From: CAZEPT01 sp964626965
GTDB taxonomy: Bacteria; Patescibacteriota; Minisyncoccia; Phycocordibacterales; UBA9973
Direction of reading: 5' to 3'
Assembly: GCA_964626965.1 (NCBI GenBank)
Contig: CAZVHB010000007.1
Location: 1 to 59,645 of the forward strand
Length of the DNA: 59,645 bases
In this document: positions 58,713-59,645 of the stretch, piece by piece
Numbering within the stretch: the first letter of the stretch is position 1
Layout: each line of letters starts with the position of its first letter
Program-made: the position numbers and the translations under genes
Notes under the pieces: model-generated
What the model saw: the letters and a program-made list of their open reading frames with translations, nothing else
The model's database searches: none
Told to the model about the DNA's origin: nothing

Positions 58713-58718
58713 TATAAT
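58713..58718 (+). promoter_or_regulatory. -10 box of the 58756 gene
   Basis: TATAAT predicts a start near 58725. A second TATAAT lies at 58689-58694. A leader of about 31 nt results. Confidence 0.5.
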
Positions 58719-58727
58719 ACATCCTCA

Positions 58728-58739
58728 ACCCGTACGGGT
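58728..58739. promoter_or_regulatory. 12-bp palindrome in the leader of the 58756 gene
   Basis: ACCCGTACGGGT is a perfect palindrome between the predicted transcript start and the ATG. It could be an operator or an mRNA stem. Confidence 0.5.
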
Positions 58740-58755
58740 CGGACAAGAAATACAT

Positions 58756-59226
58756 ATGAAAAAAACATCAAAACAAGGAAGTTCAAAAATGTCTACAGGA
58801 ACTAAGGTTTTTATTGGTGCAGGAGCACTCGCAGTTGGGGCAGGAGCATACGCATTCATGGGTCCAAATGGTAAAAAGAATCAAAAGAAAGTGATTGATT
58901 TTGGAGCTCGTATAAAAAAAGAAGTTACCGCTCATGCAAAAGCACTAGAAAATTCTTCGAAAAAAGAAATTGAAGGAGTAATTGATATGCTTTCTGGTGC
59001 CTACAGTGCAAAGTATAAGGAACACGCTCCACAGATCAAAGCAATTTCAAAAGCATTGAAAGGGGAGTGGAGTAGTTTTGTAAAAACAACTAAGCCAGTA
59101 GTTAAAAAAGCAACTACTCAAGCAAAAAAAGTTGTTACTGCTGTAAAAAAGGCTGAAAAGAAAGTAGTCAAAAAAGTGATAAAAAAAATTGCACCAAAAG
59201 TTGTAAAAAAGGTAGCTAAGAAATAA
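58756..59226 (+). CDS. YtxH-like protein with Lys/Ala-rich histone-like tail
   Basis: The 156-residue product has a short Gly/Ala membrane helix near residues 15-35 (TKVFIGAGALAVGAGAYAF), a GPNGKKNQKK turn and a helical region as in YtxH proteins. The tail of about 50 residues is almost entirely Lys, Ala and Val (KKVVTAVKKAEKKVVKK), like the tails of histone H1-type bacterial proteins. It could tether the nucleoid or polyanions to the membrane; this is inference. A terminator follows. Confidence 0.8.
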   Translation: MKKTSKQGSSKMSTGTKVFIGAGALAVGAGAYAFMGPNGKKNQKKVIDFGARIKKEVTAHAKALENSSKKEIEGVIDMLSGAYSAKYKEHAPQIKAISKALKGEWSSFVKTTKPVVKKATTQAKKVVTAVKKAEKKVVKKVIKKIAPKVVKKVAKK

Positions 59227-59228
59227 GA

Positions 59229-59264
59229 ATATAAAAAGAACCTCGAGAGAGGTTCTTTTTATAT
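59229..59264 (+). terminator. Terminator after the 58756 gene
   Basis: AAAAAGAACCTC pairs with GAGGTTCTTTTT around GAGA, in an AT-rich context. Confidence 0.9.
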
Positions 59265-59352
59265 GTATGTAAGAGCTTTTCAACCTCTTTCAGAGGCTGT
59301 ACACCTTTTGGATATTTTGTTTCATTTCACTGAATAAAGAACAACAGAACAG

Positions 59353-59438
59353 GGGACTTGAAGCTTACAGCTTCAGTAGACCTTTTCCGGTTCCGACTCG
59401 TTTCTCTCGTCGTAACATGGAAAAGCTTTTCAAGTCCC
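59353..59438. repeat. Structured element, unit 1
   Basis: The outer stem is GGGACTTGAA/TTCAAGTCCC. Inside are a hairpin GAAGC/GCTTC (59360-59374) and a stem CTTTTCC/GGAAAAG (59382-59425) carrying a further CGAC/GTCG pairing. It has the plan of a three-way junction. Confidence 0.7.
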
Positions 59439-59464
59439 TTCGACTGCGTAAAGTGAGTAATAAT

Positions 59465-59537
59465 GGGACTTGAGACTACCGTCTCGGGTACTTTTCTATC
59501 TCACTATCGTTCGATAAAGAAAAGTCTTTCAAGTCCC
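59465..59537. repeat. Structured element, unit 2
   Basis: The outer stem GGGACTTGA/TCAAGTCCC is the same as in unit 1, but the inner stems are different sequences with the same layout: GAGAC/GTCTC (59472-59485), ACTTTTCT/AGAAAAGT (59490-59525) and TATC/GATA inside. The changes in paired positions are compensatory. Confidence 0.7.
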
Positions 59538-59541
59538 TTAT

Positions 59542-59561
59542 GCAGACAAGCAGTTGTCTGC
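59542..59561. repeat. Perfect 8-bp hairpin
   Basis: GCAGACAA pairs with TTGTCTGC around GCAG, directly after unit 2. Confidence 0.75.
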
Positions 59562-59645
59562 TCGACTGCGCAAAAAAAAAAAAAGTAGGATTCAAACAAC
59601 GGTTTTTGTTTTTTCGCAGTCGAAGGGACTTTGAACCACAAACAC

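Larger units (their letters stand above)
59432..59631. repeat. 17-bp inverted repeat spanning unit 2
   Basis: Bases 59432-59448 (AAGTCCCTTCGACTGCG) and 59615-59631 are exact reverse complements. A third copy of TCGACTGCG lies at 59562-59570 beside an A13 tract and can pair with the right arm. Confidence 0.75.
59265..59645. other. Gene-free region with structured palindromic elements
   Basis: No coding frame is supported in the last 381 nt. The region holds two tandem multi-stem units, a perfect hairpin, an A13 tract and a 17-bp inverted repeat, each listed separately, and appears to continue past the window. Confidence 0.7.

Noticed and set aside
59465..59537. Unit 2 (73 nt) as a tRNA gene.
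   Set aside because: The outer stem has 9 bp, there is no anticodon arm of 5 bp with a 7-nt loop and no T-loop consensus in place, although GTTCGAT occurs.
1..59645. CRISPR array or cas genes.
   Set aside because: No regularly spaced short direct repeats and no Cas-like proteins were seen.

Overview
The window reads as a chromosomal segment of a Candidate Phyla Radiation (Patescibacteria) bacterium, most likely a Parcubacteria/Paceibacteria-type lineage. This is inference from gene content: very compact housekeeping proteins (PheRS alpha and beta without their tRNA-binding appendages, ThrRS without a TGS domain, a short RF2), type IV pilus genes, threonine-rich giant surface proteins, and AT-rich sequence. 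RF2 (SPF and GGQ motifs) is present and TGA closes real genes (pyrG, hamA), so the standard bacterial code is used and the UGA=Gly groups (Gracilibacteria, Absconditabacteria) are unlikely. Everything was read by eye; no database search was run.

Layout. 1-4005: 3' part of tuf, then rpsJ-rplC-rplD-rplW-rplB, ended by a strong palindromic terminator. 4051-6430: pilT-pilC. 6432-14013: pheS-pheT, a membrane protein, gyrB, an ITPase and a pilin-like gene. 14018-18049: a threonine locus (thrS, two tRNA-Thr genes) containing a stand-alone RNA that copies the GTPase-associated centre of 23S rRNA, then a glycosyltransferase piece, a Nudix hydrolase and prfB. 18173-22617: ftsE-ftsX-pyrG, a GerMN-domain protein and a hypothetical gene. 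22761-27600: tRNA-Gln and a CsoR-controlled copper operon.

27593-about 40313 is an accessory island. It has a large serine recombinase whose 3' end overlaps the end of the copper operon, a membrane/PH-like protein, a methylase-TerS-TerL packaging operon without capsid genes, and a four-gene defence operon: Hachiman hamA-hamB plus a PD-(D/E)xK-like nuclease and a helical protein of unknown function. Small and membrane-protein genes follow. The island resembles a defence-carrying phage satellite or prophage remnant.

40409-43490 holds a secreted mini-protein resembling a type IX sorting domain, an EEP-family phosphatase/nuclease, a HAD phosphatase and an AI-2E-type permease. 43583-57910 is the most striking coding region. 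It encodes a 3059-residue surface protein with five repeats of about 1 kb and two tandem secreted proteins sharing a 998-bp identical block, all three ending in a related C-terminal domain. These are followed by a membrane-anchored WxLIP/DUF916-like protein, a secreted dockerin protein and a membrane-anchored cohesin protein. Together they look like a surface-assembly system. 57988-59264 has small membrane/envelope genes, and 59353-59645 has tandem structured palindromic elements with no gene.

Regulation. Many genes have a -10 box placed so that transcription should begin exactly at, or within a few bases of, the start codon (pilT, pheS, pilin, ftsE with GTG, the giant gene and 58402 exactly; thrS, csoR, gyrB, 38904, 40810 and the permease nearly). 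Leaderless initiation therefore seems common in this genome.
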